DNA from: Amoebidium appalachense
Taxonomy: Eukaryota; Ichthyosporea
DNA length: 64,000 bases
Assembly: GCA_963693365.1 (NCBI GenBank)
Contig: CAVNZM010000003.1
Coordinates: forward strand, 2,480,001 to 2,544,000
Reading direction: 5' to 3'
The number at the start of each line of letters is the position of its first letter. Within the stretch, counting starts at the first letter, position 1. Shown here piece by piece: positions 1 through 24,440 of this stretch. The translations under genes were made by a program, and so were the position numbers. The notes under the pieces are model-generated. The model made no database searches, was not told the DNA's origin, and saw only the letters and a list, made by a program, of their open reading frames with translations.

Positions 1-10202
<10,202 letters not shown>

Positions 10203-10447
10203 TCGGCCCTAATCGGATGCCAGATCTCGTTTGATCTTTGGTCGATCGTGTATATAATCGGATGCACGTTCTCGTAAGGTTTAGCCATTGCTATTACATT
10301 TTGGCATGTTAGGTCACGTGTGCAACTGCAAATATTGCCGTGATTCATAGTTGCATCGGACCTATACCATACCATCCGTTTGGTTTAAACATAGAGGCCC
10401 GGCTGATGCAAAATGAAGACCCAATGCTTGTTATCTTATTTAGAGGG

Positions 10448-10478
<31 letters not shown>

Positions 10479-10535
10479 TTTCTTTTTCTTTTTCTTTTTC
10501 TTTTTCTTTTTCTTTTTTTTTTTTTTTTTTTTTTT

Positions 10536-10591
<56 letters not shown>

Positions 10592-10836
10592 ATTATTTGT
10601 TTTACTTGCAATGCTTCATCGAATGACGGGATTGGACTAACATTTATGCAGGATCTTGTTAGTAGGTGTGAACTGAGGAATGAAATTGGAGCATGAAAGG
10701 GGTTGAACCTTCATTTCTCTGTATGAATGCACATAGTATTACCGTCAACGCGCCCCTTGCCAAGGATATACAATGTCGATTTGCGGATATTTCTTTCGCT
10801 GCTGGGTATGTTTGATTTGTAGACACACGTGCAAGT

Positions 10837-10914
<78 letters not shown>

Positions 10915-11151
10915 GCACATGTACACACGTGAGCACATATTGGAAACTTATTACGGTATAGTGTTGTTTATGCATCCTACTTCTCTATGCCCTTGAATGC
11001 ACTCGCCCCAGTAGTCAGCCACCATCATACATTAAAAGTTCGGTCAACACTGGTAAAATGCATTTCTTACTCCCCACCAAAAAATGGGCCCCGAAGGAAT
11101 AAATGCGCAGGGTTGCTCCCACAATGTACATGGTTACCGTGACACACACAA

Positions 11152-11407
11152 TCTCCCTCCCCCTCCCTCCCCCCCCCCCCCTCCCTCCCTCCCTCTCTCT
11201 CCCTCCCCCCTCCCTCCCTCCCTCCCTCCCTCCCTCCCTCCCTCGCTCTCTCCCTCCCTCCCTACTCCCCTCGCTCTCTCCCTCCCTCCCTCCCTCCCTC
11301 CCTCCCTCCCTCCCTCCCTCCCTCCCTCCCTCCCTCCCTCCCTCCCTCCCTCCCTTCCTCCCTCCCTCCCTCCCTCCCTCCCTCCCTCCCTCTCTCCCTC
11401 CCTCCCT

Positions 11408-11499
<92 letters not shown>

Positions 11500-11570
11500 C
11501 CCACTCTCTTGCACTCTCGCTCTCTCACTCCCTCGCTCTTTCGCTCTCGCCTCCCCCCCCCCCCCCAATA
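11152..11570. repeat. (CCCT)n tetranucleotide block
   Basis: CCCT/CCTC units run for about 300 bp, then CT dinucleotides and a C-run. There is no TTAGGG or related telomere repeat. Confidence 0.9.
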
Positions 11571-11834
11571 CGTTAGTAGTCAGATACTTAACACCGCCCC
11601 TCACCAGCGCCCAGCCCATTTAATGGCACATCATTACCATTTGAGTCATTATAAAAGCATGGCATGTACACTGCAGATCCATACGTAGGTTTGCAGACAG
11701 CTATTTATGTGTCTGCAGAGCAGCTATTTTGACATCACACTGCACACAATAACAGGTGGTCATGATGGGCTAATCGTTGCACATCCGTTTTGTACATGTC
11801 TAACGTAACAACAACAACAACAACCCCCCCCCCC

Positions 11835-11873
<39 letters not shown>

Positions 11874-11911
11874 ACCACCACTACCACTACTACCAGGCTA
11901 CCACCTGTATT

Positions 11912-11956
<45 letters not shown>

Positions 11957-12210
11957 AAAAAAAAAACAACAACAACAACCCCCACACCCCCACACCCACA
12001 CATACCCACACACACACGTTGCGCAGGCTCAAACTTTTCCTGCAGTCGTTAGATCCCCTCTCCCAGCGCTTTCACCAACAACTTCATATTGTATAAATGC
12101 TAATCCTACACAAGGCAAGATATTCCTACTTTTTTTTAGTTGTATAAATCAGGGGGTTTAGGGCAGAAAATTGCCCCTGAAATCACCACATTTCCGGCCT
12201 GCGAATTCGC

Positions 12211-12533
12211 ACATTACTCCTACTTTTAATATTTTTAGATTCTGCTTTTTTTTGCGCGCCAAAACTTTCTGCGCATGCCCAAATTTCTATATATGGCTAA
12301 TCATGTGATCGTGCGAAAATTATTGGTAATTTAAAGGCCCGTGCTAGCTGTCCCTCCCCCCCCCCCCCCCCCCCCTCCCACCCCCCACCCCCACATTACT
12401 CCTACTTTTAATTTTTTTAGATTCTGCTTTTTTTTTGCGCGCCAAAACTTTCTGCGCATGCCCAAATTTCTATATATGGCTAATCATGTGATCGTGCGAA
12501 AATTATTGGTAATTTAAAGGCCCGTGCTAGCTG
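12211..12533. repeat. 141-bp direct repeat, two copies split by a C-rich spacer
   Basis: Copies 12211-12351 and 12393-12533 are nearly identical, from ACATTACTCCTAC to CCCGTGCTAGCTG. They are separated by about 41 bp of mostly C. Each copy is also followed by a C-run, so the duplicated unit probably includes the C tract. Confidence 0.9.
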
Positions 12534-12561
12534 CCCCCCCCCCCCCCCCCCTGCCCCCCCC

Positions 12562-12626
<65 letters not shown>

Positions 12627-13338
12627 CTCCCCTTTGGTAATGGTGGTTGGTTGGTTGGTTTGGGGGTGGGGGGTGGGGGATTCTGAAGAGCATCGACCCG
12701 GCCGGACAGTGCGTACGTGGCATAAAGATTGAAATGAGGTTGGGGCTTTTATTAGAATGTGAACCAGTCACAGTATACACCCGCATGTATTATCCCTATT
12801 AAACCTTGTCATATTTCCAGATATTCTTTCCAACCTCTGCATTTTCCGGATAGTATACATACTGGATATGCTGAAAATGTGATCCAGTGGCGGTTAAACG
12901 TGCAGATACCAATCTATGCCTGCAAATACAACCCCCCAACTTCCTCACATTTCCGGATATCACAAAAAATAATGTGGTGGATACATCCAATTTATGAACC
13001 GGTCTGAATCCTAACTGAAGGTGCTTTCAATACCAAACGTTGTCCGGCCCTCACTAAATAACGATTCTGTACATACATGGCTAAATGAGGCTTTTATAGC
13101 GTAAAATAAAAAAAAAGATAATAAGCAATCTTTGCTGCCATAGTAAGCAGTACCACGCTACTATAAGCGGAAGAACTACCCCGTTCTTTCTAACTTAAAA
13201 ACACAGTATCTGTCTGTGTGTGTCACATGATGTTCTTCTATACTTTGGATATGCCAAGGAGTAGAAAGCAATGCACATTTGATTGTACGTATGTAACGGC
13301 TTGAACTAGCATGTGCTCGCATGTATGTGCATGCCCAA

Positions 13339-15820
13339 CTACTCGCTAGGAACCACCTGGCAGAAGTCCTTGTAAACGGGGTCGCAGCTGACACCCTGGC
13401 ACCACTTATCCCACCACTTCTGCGCGGGGTTCTTGCCCTTGCACGCCATTGGCCGCAGATCATACGGCGACATCATCGCGCACACGCCCTTGGCAACGCA
13501 TTTCTTGGCTGTGTCAGCGAGTTTGGAGCACCAATTATCTGGTGCGATGGCTGGGCGGAGCGACCGGCAGGTGGTAGTATACACGGCGTTTACGAGGAGG
13601 TTTGGGGAGACCAAGTCGGTGGGGAGGCTGCTGATGACGTCCTTGACGGCATTTCCTAATATGGCGTTGCGGACCTGCAAGGAAAAAATAGCCAATGTTA
13701 GTAATTGGGCACCTAAAAATGGCACGGTGTCATTAAACTTTCGGAGGCAGAGGTCTAGGTGGATGTTAAGGGCCTTGGCAAGGTTGTTGATTAAGAATTC
13801 TTTCTTTTCAGAAGTAAGCCTCGTGGCATGCATCTGTGTGCACGTTGTCTATTGGCCGGTCAGAAAGGGAGGGGGGGGGGGGGGGGGGGGTTATTAAATG
13901 TTTTCACCTCGACAGGACCGGCATATGGAAACTGACTCAAATAGACGGCGGCGGTTCCGGCAACAAGCGGAGCCGAAACAGACGTACCAATGTCTGCCTC
14001 AATGTCGCTCATCGTGCCGGCAATAGCCCCCTGGACAAACACACCCGGGGCAAAGATGTCCACACACGGGCCGTAGTTGCTGAACCGAACATACTGGTCA
14101 CGGTATGCCGTGGCACCGACGGTGGTGGCGTTCCCAACCCAGCTGGGGGATAGGAGGCATGCGTCAACACCATTGTTTCCTGCGGCGTTGTAAAAGGTAA
14201 CACGGTCGGCCCATAGAAGGTCGATGAGTTGTTTGTAGAATGGGGTCGGGTTGCCGTCCAGGACTGATGTGACCGCGACTGCCGGCCGGGTTTTGTCCGG
14301 GCGGTTGAGAATGGAGTCAAGACCCTGTGTGTGAGTCGATTAGTACACAGAGGCAATGGTTTGCATATCACTGAGAGTGTGTGTGCTTTGTGTGTCTGTG
14401 TGTGCGTCGTGCGCACACGTGAGGGACTTTATTTTTATTTCATTTTTTTTTTTAAAAAAAATAGTTTTTCAAAACTGAAACTTGGGTGTGTGCTGGGTGG
14501 CGGGGATGCCCCCGCAGGGGGGGGAGGGGGGAGTTATGGAGTTATAGAGACATACCGAGAGAACTGTGTACGTTGACCCCATCAAGCCGCCCGTAGCAGG
14601 GTTCAGGGTCACCACCTTCACACCCTTGACTGTTGCCTGGTTGGCCACGCCCACGGTCTTGCCTGCCGCCACACTGGCCACAAACGTGCCGTGCGTCAGC
14701 GGGTCACTGCAGTCCGTCGTGCTGCCCGTGGAGGACAGCCCGGGGAACGACCAGTAGCACGACCCACGCCCTGGGTGGAAGGAATGGTTAGGGTTAGGTA
14801 ACATGTTTGATGTTTTTTTTTCTTCTTTCTTTCTTTAGGTGCATTGTTTGGACAGAAGATGGAGGTACGAAACATTTGGATACTATTCTCGGAGGAAAAC
14901 AGGGAGAAGGTGGAGGCAGGCTTATGCATCACTGAAGGCAACATCAATGATGAAGAAGGGAAAGACAGAGAAAATGTGTTCGTGAGGCAATAACTCACCT
15001 TCGAATTCTTGGTGGGCAAAGTCCAGGCCCGAGTCCACGACATAAATGTCCACCCCCTGGCCTCTCCATGGGCCCGGGTTGAACGGCTGGTTATCCAACG
15101 GGAGATATCTCTGATCGAGTCTATCCAGTGCCCAGGGATATCCCGAGAATATCTGCTGGTCGGTGATGGCCAGGCCCAGAGACTCGATAGATAGACCACG
15201 CATGTCACTTACTTGCAGTTGACGCCTTTTTCGGTATCTGGCAAAGGGAGCCGCGGCCTGAATTTCAACTTTTTGGTCTTGGGTGATTGATGCGACGTTG
15301 GGGTCGTTTCTGAGCATCTGCACCTCGGTTTCGGAGAGCGTCATTGCAACGACGTTGAGTGATTTTACAACGGCCTGTGAATGAAAACATGACGTATAAG
15401 TGGCAAGGAAAAGAAACAAAAAAGGCGTGGAAGTGGTTATGTGTAATGCATGCCGAAGGCTCTCCCTGACTCCACCACTTCCCTCTAAGTTCCCCATATT
15501 TGCTACTCTTTTATCTCAATTCAAGTTTATTTGTGCCGTAATTTGATATCTACAGCTTGGAATGGATGGAAATTGGAGAGAGGGTTGAGAGGAGAAAAAG
15601 GAGAAGGTGAATCAGTTTGGTGAATCTAGGGAGACTGAGTGACTTCCTTTCTCCAACAAAAGAAAAGAGACGGGGCACAACGAAAAGGAGGAGAAACTAA
15701 AAGACCTACCGGGTCTTTGCCGGTGAGCTCTTTTATTCTGTTGACGACAGGTGTGATATCGAACCCTGGGTCATATTGCACCATGTACTGCCCCGGGATG
15801 TTGTTGGGGTTGCCGGGTTC
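13339..15820 (-). CDS. Subtilisin-family (S8, proteinase K-like) secreted serine protease, first exon not found
   Basis: Exons in transcript order: 15820-15710, 15374-14999, 14770-14556, 14324-13908 and 13674-13339 (stop at 13339-13341). All borders are GT/AG and phases agree. The first two exons encode an I9-type propeptide. The catalytic Asp is in YVVDSGLD, the His in THGTFVAS, the oxyanion Asn in YNAAGNN and the Ser in GTSVSAP. A subtilase-like end (VSPNLL) is followed by a Cys-rich tail of about 70 residues with SPYDLRPMACKGKNP. The paralogue at 23479-28931 starts with an 87-bp signal-peptide exon. I could not find its equivalent here, so the start is unknown and the gene may be incomplete. 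Exons 2 to 5 match the paralogue in length (111, 376, 215 against 302, and 417 bp). Confidence 0.85.
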
Positions 15821-16855
15821 CTGGAGGAAAGCAAAGTTTTTTTTTTTTAGAAAGAACTGTTATGCTGCAATCATCTGTTTATTCGACTAAATGTGAATGG
15901 TACAAAAAACGTTGTTTGTACGTGCGGCCGTGCTTCTTTTCGCATAGCGCAGAAGACATTTTGCTTATGATGAAAATTCTAATAGAACTAGCCATATCTT
16001 ATAGAATGCCGAGTATCTGTGCGCCATACTGCAATATTCCTACAGGGCTCTTTCTTGTGTCCGCACACAAATGTGCTGGTCATGAGCACACTCAGTCATT
16101 CGTGCTTCAGTGTCATGGCCCATGCATGCGCGCCGTGAAAACATTTGTGCTGTGCATGTGTTAGGGTGTATCACTACAGCCATTCCGTTTGCAAAATACT
16201 TCAATGTTTGTGCACTGGTGAACACATGCTCAAGTACATTTTACTTTTTCGTTTTTATATGCCCATTGAATACGTAATAAACTGGGAAGCTCAGATGCCA
16301 CACAAGCATAATGCTTGAGGGGTTTTTGCGTTTTTATACTAGCCCAGACATGCATCACATACCGTGTAAACTGGTGAAGGACCCTCTATGGCTGAGGCTG
16401 CGTATACACACAGCCCCAAAGTCGCTGCTATACTTTGTAGAAAATGCATGGTCGCTGAATTTTTATGTCCTGGAGGACGTTCACTTTCTTGCGTGGTAAA
16501 AACGAAAGGGAGCGCTAAAAGAAGATATTTATGAGGGGATTTCTCCTGATTACTGCCCTGTTTCTTGATGGACTTGCCGGCACTCTATGCCTCGCTAAGA
16601 AAATTTTGAAATAGCAATGCTTGGTGTCGTTTTCTGGGTTATGTTCTGAGTTGGAAAAAAGGATTTGGTGCGATGTGAACTTTTCAAATTGAGTGTTAGT
16701 GTTAGAAATGTTAGATAACATATGTTAGAGAAAAAACCAGTTGAGCAGAGTCTTGACGTAGATTTTTCGGTGTGGGTCAGTAGAGCGAGCGTGGATGTCC
16801 AAGAATCAAATTATTCAAGTTCCTAGTGCATGGCACTGTGATCGATTCCACTCAG

Positions 16856-17670
16856 GTCTGGGCCCCTTGTACGCGAAGAACACTGGGCGAGACAGGAAAT
16901 TCCGCTGGTTGCCCTTGGTATGCGAATGCATGCCAACCATTCCATTTAGAGGAAGACCGTCTGAATGGGGCGTGCCTGCTAAACATAATAGAATAGTCTT
17001 TCCTTGGTCTTTAGAAACGATTCCCACAGCATCCTTTATATTTATAGCACCAAAGAACTTCTTTTTATGCTAGTGAAGTGCATTTTCAACGTAGGGGGTT
17101 TGCTCTGGCTTCAGATACACGTGCAGTCGTGTTTACACGTGCACGCCTGGATAAGCTGAGGTATTCGAAGTATCCGAAAAAATAACGTTTTGACCATGAT
17201 TGGACGATATTGTTATCTTATTGTCAACGGTATTTGAACCTTCCCTCACTCGTATTTAGACTGTGTCAAAGACCCTGTCATCGTTCCCGAAATAATTCAG
17301 CAGAAGTTGGGTAATTTGGCAAAGATCTTATTTTTTTTCTTTGGAGACTGGAAGAAGGTTACGCCACTACCGTTTACTCTAACGTCCACCGTCTTCAACG
17401 TGATTTGATTCATGAACACCTGGAAGGAATTTCAAGGATCTATGACGTCAGAAGATGAGCGATTGTGATTGGTTTCCCTATAAAAGTTACTAAAACCCAA
17501 CTGCAATGCGCTTTGAAAACAATGTGACAGGAAAGGCGGGTGAAAGGGTTTTTTTGATGAATATATAGTTCAAGTTAACTGTATACACTACATAACATGT
17601 GGGTGTTCATTCTCTCTCCAACACAGCTGTGGCCGAACTGAAGACGAACTCTGCTACGAAGGAATTCAAG
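16856..17670 (+). CDS. Candidate internal exons of an unidentified gene
   Basis: Three open segments with GT/AG borders join in one frame: 16856-16917, 17260-17310 and 17627-17670. They would encode pieces such as VREEHWARQEIPLVAL, VKDPVIVPEIIQQKL and VAELKTNSATKEFK. A further piece after the acceptor at 18106 could end the frame with TGA. I recognise no family and found no start codon. A promoter-like cluster at 17443-17486 lies inside the proposed second intron, which argues against the model. The support is phase agreement and plausible residue composition only. Confidence 0.22.
17443..17486 (+). promoter_or_regulatory. CRE, inverted CCAAT and TATA-like cluster
   Basis: TGACGTCA (17443-17450), ATTGG (17468-17472) and TATAAAA (17479-17485) lie within 44 bp on one side, in the order expected for a plus-strand core promoter. 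No convincing ATG-led exon follows, so its target is unknown. Confidence 0.3.
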
Positions 17671-18246
17671 GTATGAGCGTTGATTGGCTTAAAATTATCA
17701 ACAAAATAGTGAAGTTCAGTCAGTGGCCATGGCCCAATGGGGTTCCTGTCACCGTGCCTGAAGAAGAATTCATGGGTCGCAACTCATGAGGAGCCTGTTT
17801 TAGGCCAAATAAGCTTGGTGTAAAAATGTGTGCCGTTGAAATATATTACTGTATGACGCAGCATAATTTATCTATATGTCTTTCATTCGTCCGTGTGATA
17901 TCCGCGCGGCGCCACATGCATGAGTGAGTCAGGAAACGCCACTGCCCACTGGTGCGTGCACGATCGATCCGGGCCCGCCAACCATGCTCGAAGCTGAGAT
18001 ACAATTCTAAGGACTTCAAGCAAATGCGTAATTGTTGCTACACTGACGTAAGCGCCTAAAAAGGCGGCGTGGAAACCATTCATATTGACGTTTTCCTTGA
18101 TTGCAGTGTTGTCCTTGGGCTGAGAAGCTGCAACTCGGATGACATCGATCAGCGGCCTGCCTTAGCCTGCTGGCCAATTAAAAAGCACATTTGCATTTTA
18201 CCCTCCTCAAAGGCGCAATAAATCGGCATTCCATGCGTGTCACTGA

Positions 18247-18414
18247 TCACGCGCCAAGATCACCAACGATCACGTAAATGTGTGAAATTTTAAAAACATA
18301 ATTCGATTGATTATCCGGACAGTGGAGTCCAGGAGTATCTGGGTAGGCTACTGTACCGTAGTTAATAATTCGGTAGCCGTAGTTCAGTCCGTCTTCGAAG
18401 TTCATATTCAAGCT
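18247..18414 (-). CDS. Candidate terminal exon of an unidentified minus-strand gene
   Basis: Read on the minus strand, a TTATTTCAG acceptor at 18415-18423 opens a 55-codon frame ending in TGA at 18247-18249. Residues such as NFEDGLNYGYRIINYGTVAYP look protein-like rather than repeat-derived. No family is recognised and no partner exons were found. Confidence 0.2.
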   Translation of the reverse strand, partial: SLNMNFEDGLNYGYRIINYGTVAYPDTPGLHCPDNQSNYVFKISHIYVIVGDLGA

Positions 18415-18865
18415 CTGAAATAATTGCATATTTAAAAGCATTAAGATGAGATTAAACAAAAATTACATAAAAACTCCTCAATGCCACACCACATACATAG
18501 GTGCCTCAACTTTCTCAAGAGCTGTTTTATATTATTCATCAGCAACGTAAAGAAATTTTCTGCCTTCGGGGTTCTACATATGGTTTGGGGGGGCTTGCTT
18601 TTAGCTGTATGGACTGGTGTCGTAGTGATGTGACATACGCATGCTCCCCGAACCCCCCACATGTCACATGTTCCCATAAACGATCTACAAACGTTAACGA
18701 TCTACAAACGGGGGCCCACGGCGATGGGGGCCCAAACTCGGTCGAATCAATTTGGGCAGTATTCCGACTGTATATTCGAGGATTTCGAAAGCCTCGCTGT
18801 GGCCGTCTCAATTCCTTGATTAAATCATCCTCGAGGATAGGCCAACATGCCGTAGTATCATGCAG

Positions 18866-20510
<1,645 letters not shown>

Positions 20511-21478
20511 TCCCTCCCGGGGCCTTCTCCCTGGACCTGTGTGATCGGCTCGCCGCCGGGGGCTCGTCGGCCGTTGGTATGCGGTCAAATTCCTCGTATC
20601 AGTTCAACGATCTGTGTGATTAGACCTGGCCGGGCCCATCGCCACCCCGACGAGCCTGTCGGCCATAAAATGAGGTGTCGATTTCCATCCCGTCAGGGCT
20701 CGTCGCCAGTTAACGCTGATTGGCTAAAAGTTTTGGCGCGCTTAACATTGATTGGCTGTTTTTGGCGGCAGAGTTCACGCAGCCTTAACAAAGCAGCGAC
20801 GCTGGCGGTTGAGGTCAGTTTGCATGGATGGAAAGTGGATGGAAAGTGATTTCTGCCTGCATTGCGCTCATTATTAAAGAATTGTGGGAACCTCAAACCC
20901 GTCAAAAACCACAGTCCCACCAAACTCTTCAGACACCCAAGCGGCCCTAGCTATGGAAACCAAGGCCTGAGAGTTCTGTAAAGCCATGTTATAGCCGGCA
21001 TTTACCATGGAGAGCCGTAACAAACCCTTCCAACAACAGCAAACATGATTGAGCAGCTGATGTTATAAACAGCATGTACAGCTTTACAAGCTCTTCTTCT
21101 GAGGGTGGCCACATTTTCTACTAATTTCTCGCCCACTTCGAAAGATGCTGAGAAAAAAACTGAAAAAACTGAGACAAAAGAAAAGCTGAAAATAGAAAAA
21201 ACGTTCCCGAAAATGTGACAGGCCCGGCTGGGTCGCCGAGCTTGACCGGCCCGTGGGTGTTTCTAGATGGCCGTGCCCGTGGCTCACGCCATCTGTCCTG
21301 CCGACAGGCTGGGCGGAGGCGCCGCCGGGCCCATCGACATCTGGCCCGGGCAGCGGGCTGATCACACAGGTCCCCTCTCTCCCCTTGTCTGTCTGTCTCT
21401 GTCCCCTCTCTCGCTCTCTCTCCTCTTCGCTCTCGCACTGAGTTCCTCTCCCAAGACCAATGCACCCCTATCCATGCA
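20511..21478. other. GC-rich unique region, no gene recognised
   Basis: Contains GC-rich stretches at 20516-20660 and 21220-21370 and the duplicated CCAAT/E2F-like module. A frame opening at 21267 runs into a C/T repeat and has no recognisable domain. Confidence 0.5.
20718..20768 (+). promoter_or_regulatory. Duplicated GATTGGCT plus TTTTGGCG(C/G) module
   Basis: GATTGGCT at 20718-20725 is followed by TTTTGGCGCG at 20731-20740. A second GATTGGCT at 20750-20757 is followed by TTTTTGGCGG at 20759-20768. The pairs look like inverted CCAAT boxes next to E2F-type sites (TTTSGCGC). The regulated gene is not identified. Confidence 0.3.
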
Positions 21479-21640
21479 GGTCTTACATCAGATACTCTTA
21501 CTTGTGGCATCTCCAAGATAGTTGTATCTACAATAGGCCTTGGTTGCCCTGCAAAATCTATCAAGCCGCGACAGGCCTGATCATGCTATCGATCGCGACA
21601 CCCCGGATCTCCGAGCCTCAATTGCAATCGAGCTGGACTT

Positions 21641-21688
21641 ATCCGAAAGTGCTTTGCACTTGGCGCCAAGTACAAAGCACTTCCGGAT
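21641..21688. repeat. 48-bp near-perfect palindrome at the left edge of element copy A
   Basis: Arms 21641-21664 and 21665-21688 are inverted copies with two mismatches and no spacer, centred on GGCGCC. Confidence 0.85.
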
Positions 21689-21690
21689 AT

Positions 21691-22202
21691 AAAAAGATAC
21701 CACACGACACTAGACCCGATGAAAGCATACACCTTGAAAAACTAAGCCTTATGTCTCGTTTTATATATACTGACCGCCTCAACCATATTGCCAAATATGG
21801 CACTCGCAAGTGTATAACACCTAAATACATATTACCTTCCTGTAGAACTGGTCTTTCTCTAGCTGATGGTATTATTGATCAATTACCACGCTTTTACTGT
21901 ACACGTGCTATACAGTGGAGATCTAATAAGTATAAGGTGGCATCATTTGCATGCCCAAACAACACACACACACACCAGTTTAACCGGTCATGTATCGCCA
22001 AATGTAGTTTGATAGACCACATAATACCGCAACACACACACGTCACATTCACAACAGACACCCAGAAAGATAGCCTACCTGTAAATTACAACACCCTTGA
22101 TTTTATACTAAACACGCGTAACTACGACCTGTTTATTAGATGTATTGATTGGCTTGAGAAACACATCACTACAAAATTATAGCGCACGCGCACACACACA
22201 CA

Positions 22203-22259
<57 letters not shown>

Positions 22260-22291
22260 CCAGCTGATACCGAGTGTCCCGAGGGGAGCCC

Positions 22292-22338
<47 letters not shown>

Positions 22339-22533
22339 GGGGAACCCCAACTAATTGATTTCTCCTTGTAGTCTTTATGGTGTCTCGTAGAGAAAGTAAA
22401 CCCTGATATATAGTCACCACCCGACATCTATGTACGTGATCATGATATACCGCTGAGGGGATATTCCGAGCAAAACCCCCCCCCCCATACCTGAGACTGG
22501 TTCTCTTTGCCTCGAGTAAACAGCGTAAACCCC
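21691..22533 (+). mobile_element. Dispersed repeat element, copy A (retroelement-like)
   Basis: Strongly similar to 56816-57663 over the whole span, from AAAAAGATACC to CAGCGTAAACCCC. One frame is open to the TAG at about 22180-22182 and encodes about 160 residues with PSCRTGLSLADGIID, RSNKYKVASFACP and a Cys/His-bearing end. This recalls the C-terminal end of a non-LTR retrotransposon polyprotein, but that family call is an inference. After the stop come a (CA)n array, a poly-A tract of about 43 bp and about 200 bp of shared non-coding DNA. An 11-bp direct repeat, CTTCCGGATAT, flanks the copy at 21680-21690 and 22533-22543, as a target-site duplication would. Confidence 0.65.
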
Positions 22534-23478
22534 TTCCGGATATCCGTCCATAAAAACGGACACTATAATCACCAGAATTTGGGCACGTTTGGCAGGCAGT
22601 GAAGAACTGAGGCCGAAAGCTAAATAATTAAGCAAAAAGCTTAATCATTTTGCGAAAAGCTTAATTATTATATAAGCGAAAGGCATTATTATTAATCTTT
22701 CAAAACTTAATTATTCATTGAAGGGCGCCAAATCTGTGAGGTTTGCGCACAAAGTGTGCCAATGGTTGCTACATGGTTAATCAACATTATGATCGGGAAC
22801 CAATCATTTATTACATTATTGATCAAATGGCTCACTAGATTACGTAATCGTTTGAATTTGATCCAATCGTGCAAACACGAAGCATCCCTCGTGTGTCCGC
22901 TTGAAATAAAATAGAACTTTGCTAGCGGCTCTTCGACGCGCAGACTTGAGTACTTTAAACTAATAAACCCCTTTTGAAAATTGGCAGAAGTGGTTTTCCC
23001 GCTAGGATAGAGGTTTACTCAAAGCCGTTTTGTTCGCCTCCGAGTATTACCCTATTACACTATGCTAGCTAATACATAGACACCCTTTCAGAATCATAGG
23101 CGAACAAAACGGCTCTGAGTAAACGTTTGATTTAGTGAAAAAAACGTTTCGAAAAGCTTAATTATTATGCTCGTGTGGTTGGGCCCCATACTATATAGGG
23201 TGTAGGGTGTAGGATTTCTTTCAAGTGGCCATTGCTGGACAAGTACATAAGGGGATAATTGGCACTACGAACGTGAGAGATTCCATTCATCATTCGGAAT
23301 CTTTACCCTTGCACCATACATGTCCTGATATTGTTATATTGTCACATAAGTAATCCCGGGTTCTCCACCAAGAAAAAAAACAAGGGTGCATCCAGAATTT
23401 GTTGCCTGTTCAGTTATCTTCGTTTCTTCAGTGACAAACACAACAAAGTTCTCGTTGTGACACCAACTGCCCGTGACC
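22534..23478. other. AT-rich intergenic DNA upstream of the plus-strand subtilase
   Basis: Contains repeated AAGCTTAATTATT-type motifs (22620-22720 and again near 23155) and the inverted repeat at 23013-23124. No reading frame is supported. Confidence 0.6.
23013..23124. repeat. 27-bp inverted repeat with 58-bp loop
   Basis: Arms 23013-23039 (GTTTACTCAAAGCCGTTTTG and on) and 23098-23124 are reverse complements with one mismatch. It lies about 350 bp upstream of the plus-strand subtilase start. Confidence 0.85.
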
Positions 23479-24121
23479 ATGTCTTGCCTTCAGAAATTAG
23501 CAGCTGCCATTGCACTGTGTGCACACACAGTCTCGGCCGTAGAGGGTCCGTCGCCTGTTTACAAGGTATGAAGGACTAACCATGTGTGTAGTGAGTGCAT
23601 CAATTTTGTTTCGTTTTGGGTCTGTGGCGTGTATTTTTGTTATCGTCTCTATGACATATTTGTGCTTGGTGTATCCTTGAATCCTGCTTTCATATTGTTT
23701 TGATGCAGGCACATATTTGTGCTTGGTGTATCCTTGAATCCTGCTTTCATATTGTTTTGATGCAGGCACAACACTTCTGCTTGCACTACACACATATATG
23801 AAGGCTTGGTATCCTCGCACTACAAACATATATGAAGGCTTGGATACCAAATCCGCACGAATTGCAAGACTTCATATAATTATTCCGTGCAAACAAGCAG
23901 TACGGGCTGAGAGTTCAAACAATCCCTCTCTCTCCCTCCACCCTTCTCACTCGCTTTTCCTCTCTCTATCCCTCCCTCCGATGCGTTCTGGTTTCTGAAC
24001 CCCCCCTCCCCCCCCTCTTCCCTTCTCCTCCCCTCCGGCTTCCCCCTCACACCCTCTTTGTACAAAGACAGTGCATACGTGTCACATTTGCAGCGCCCCC
24101 CTCCCTCCTCCCAGCATACCG

Positions 24122-24178
<57 letters not shown>

Positions 24179-24409
24179 TTCACATATATATTGGTTTTAT
24201 GCATACAGTACACTGCACCACATCGCGGGTTAGATCACTTTGATATTGCACTTATTGAATACGCGAAAGTCGAACATGAAAAAACAAACGTGCCTGAAAC
24301 AAACTTTTGCTCTCACTGTTTGTTGTGTTGTTGGGAGGGGGGGGGGGGGGAAGCTTATAAGTAGAAGTACAATGGAAAATATCAGGCTTCGTCGTTTACA
24401 CACAACATC

Positions 24410-24440
<31 letters not shown>

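Larger units (their letters stand above)
10203..13338. other. Intergenic region, NELFCD to minus-strand subtilase
   Basis: No gene recognised. It holds a (TTTTTC)n to poly-G tract (10451-10590), a CA array (10836-10913), a long (CCCT)n block (11152-11570), two poly-C/poly-A junctions (about 11824-11871 and 11917-11966), a 141-bp direct repeat and a poly-C/poly-T tract (12534-12626). From 12630 to 13338 the DNA is unique with no supported reading frame. Confidence 0.7.

Noticed and set aside
11152-11460. (CCCT)n block as a telomere-like repeat
   Set aside because: The unit is CCCT without the TAA of CCCTAA. It grades into CT and C-runs inside a gene-bearing region.
21267-21521. GC-rich 84-codon plus-strand frame
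   Set aside because: No known domain, runs into a C/T repeat, and overlaps a comparable minus-strand frame.
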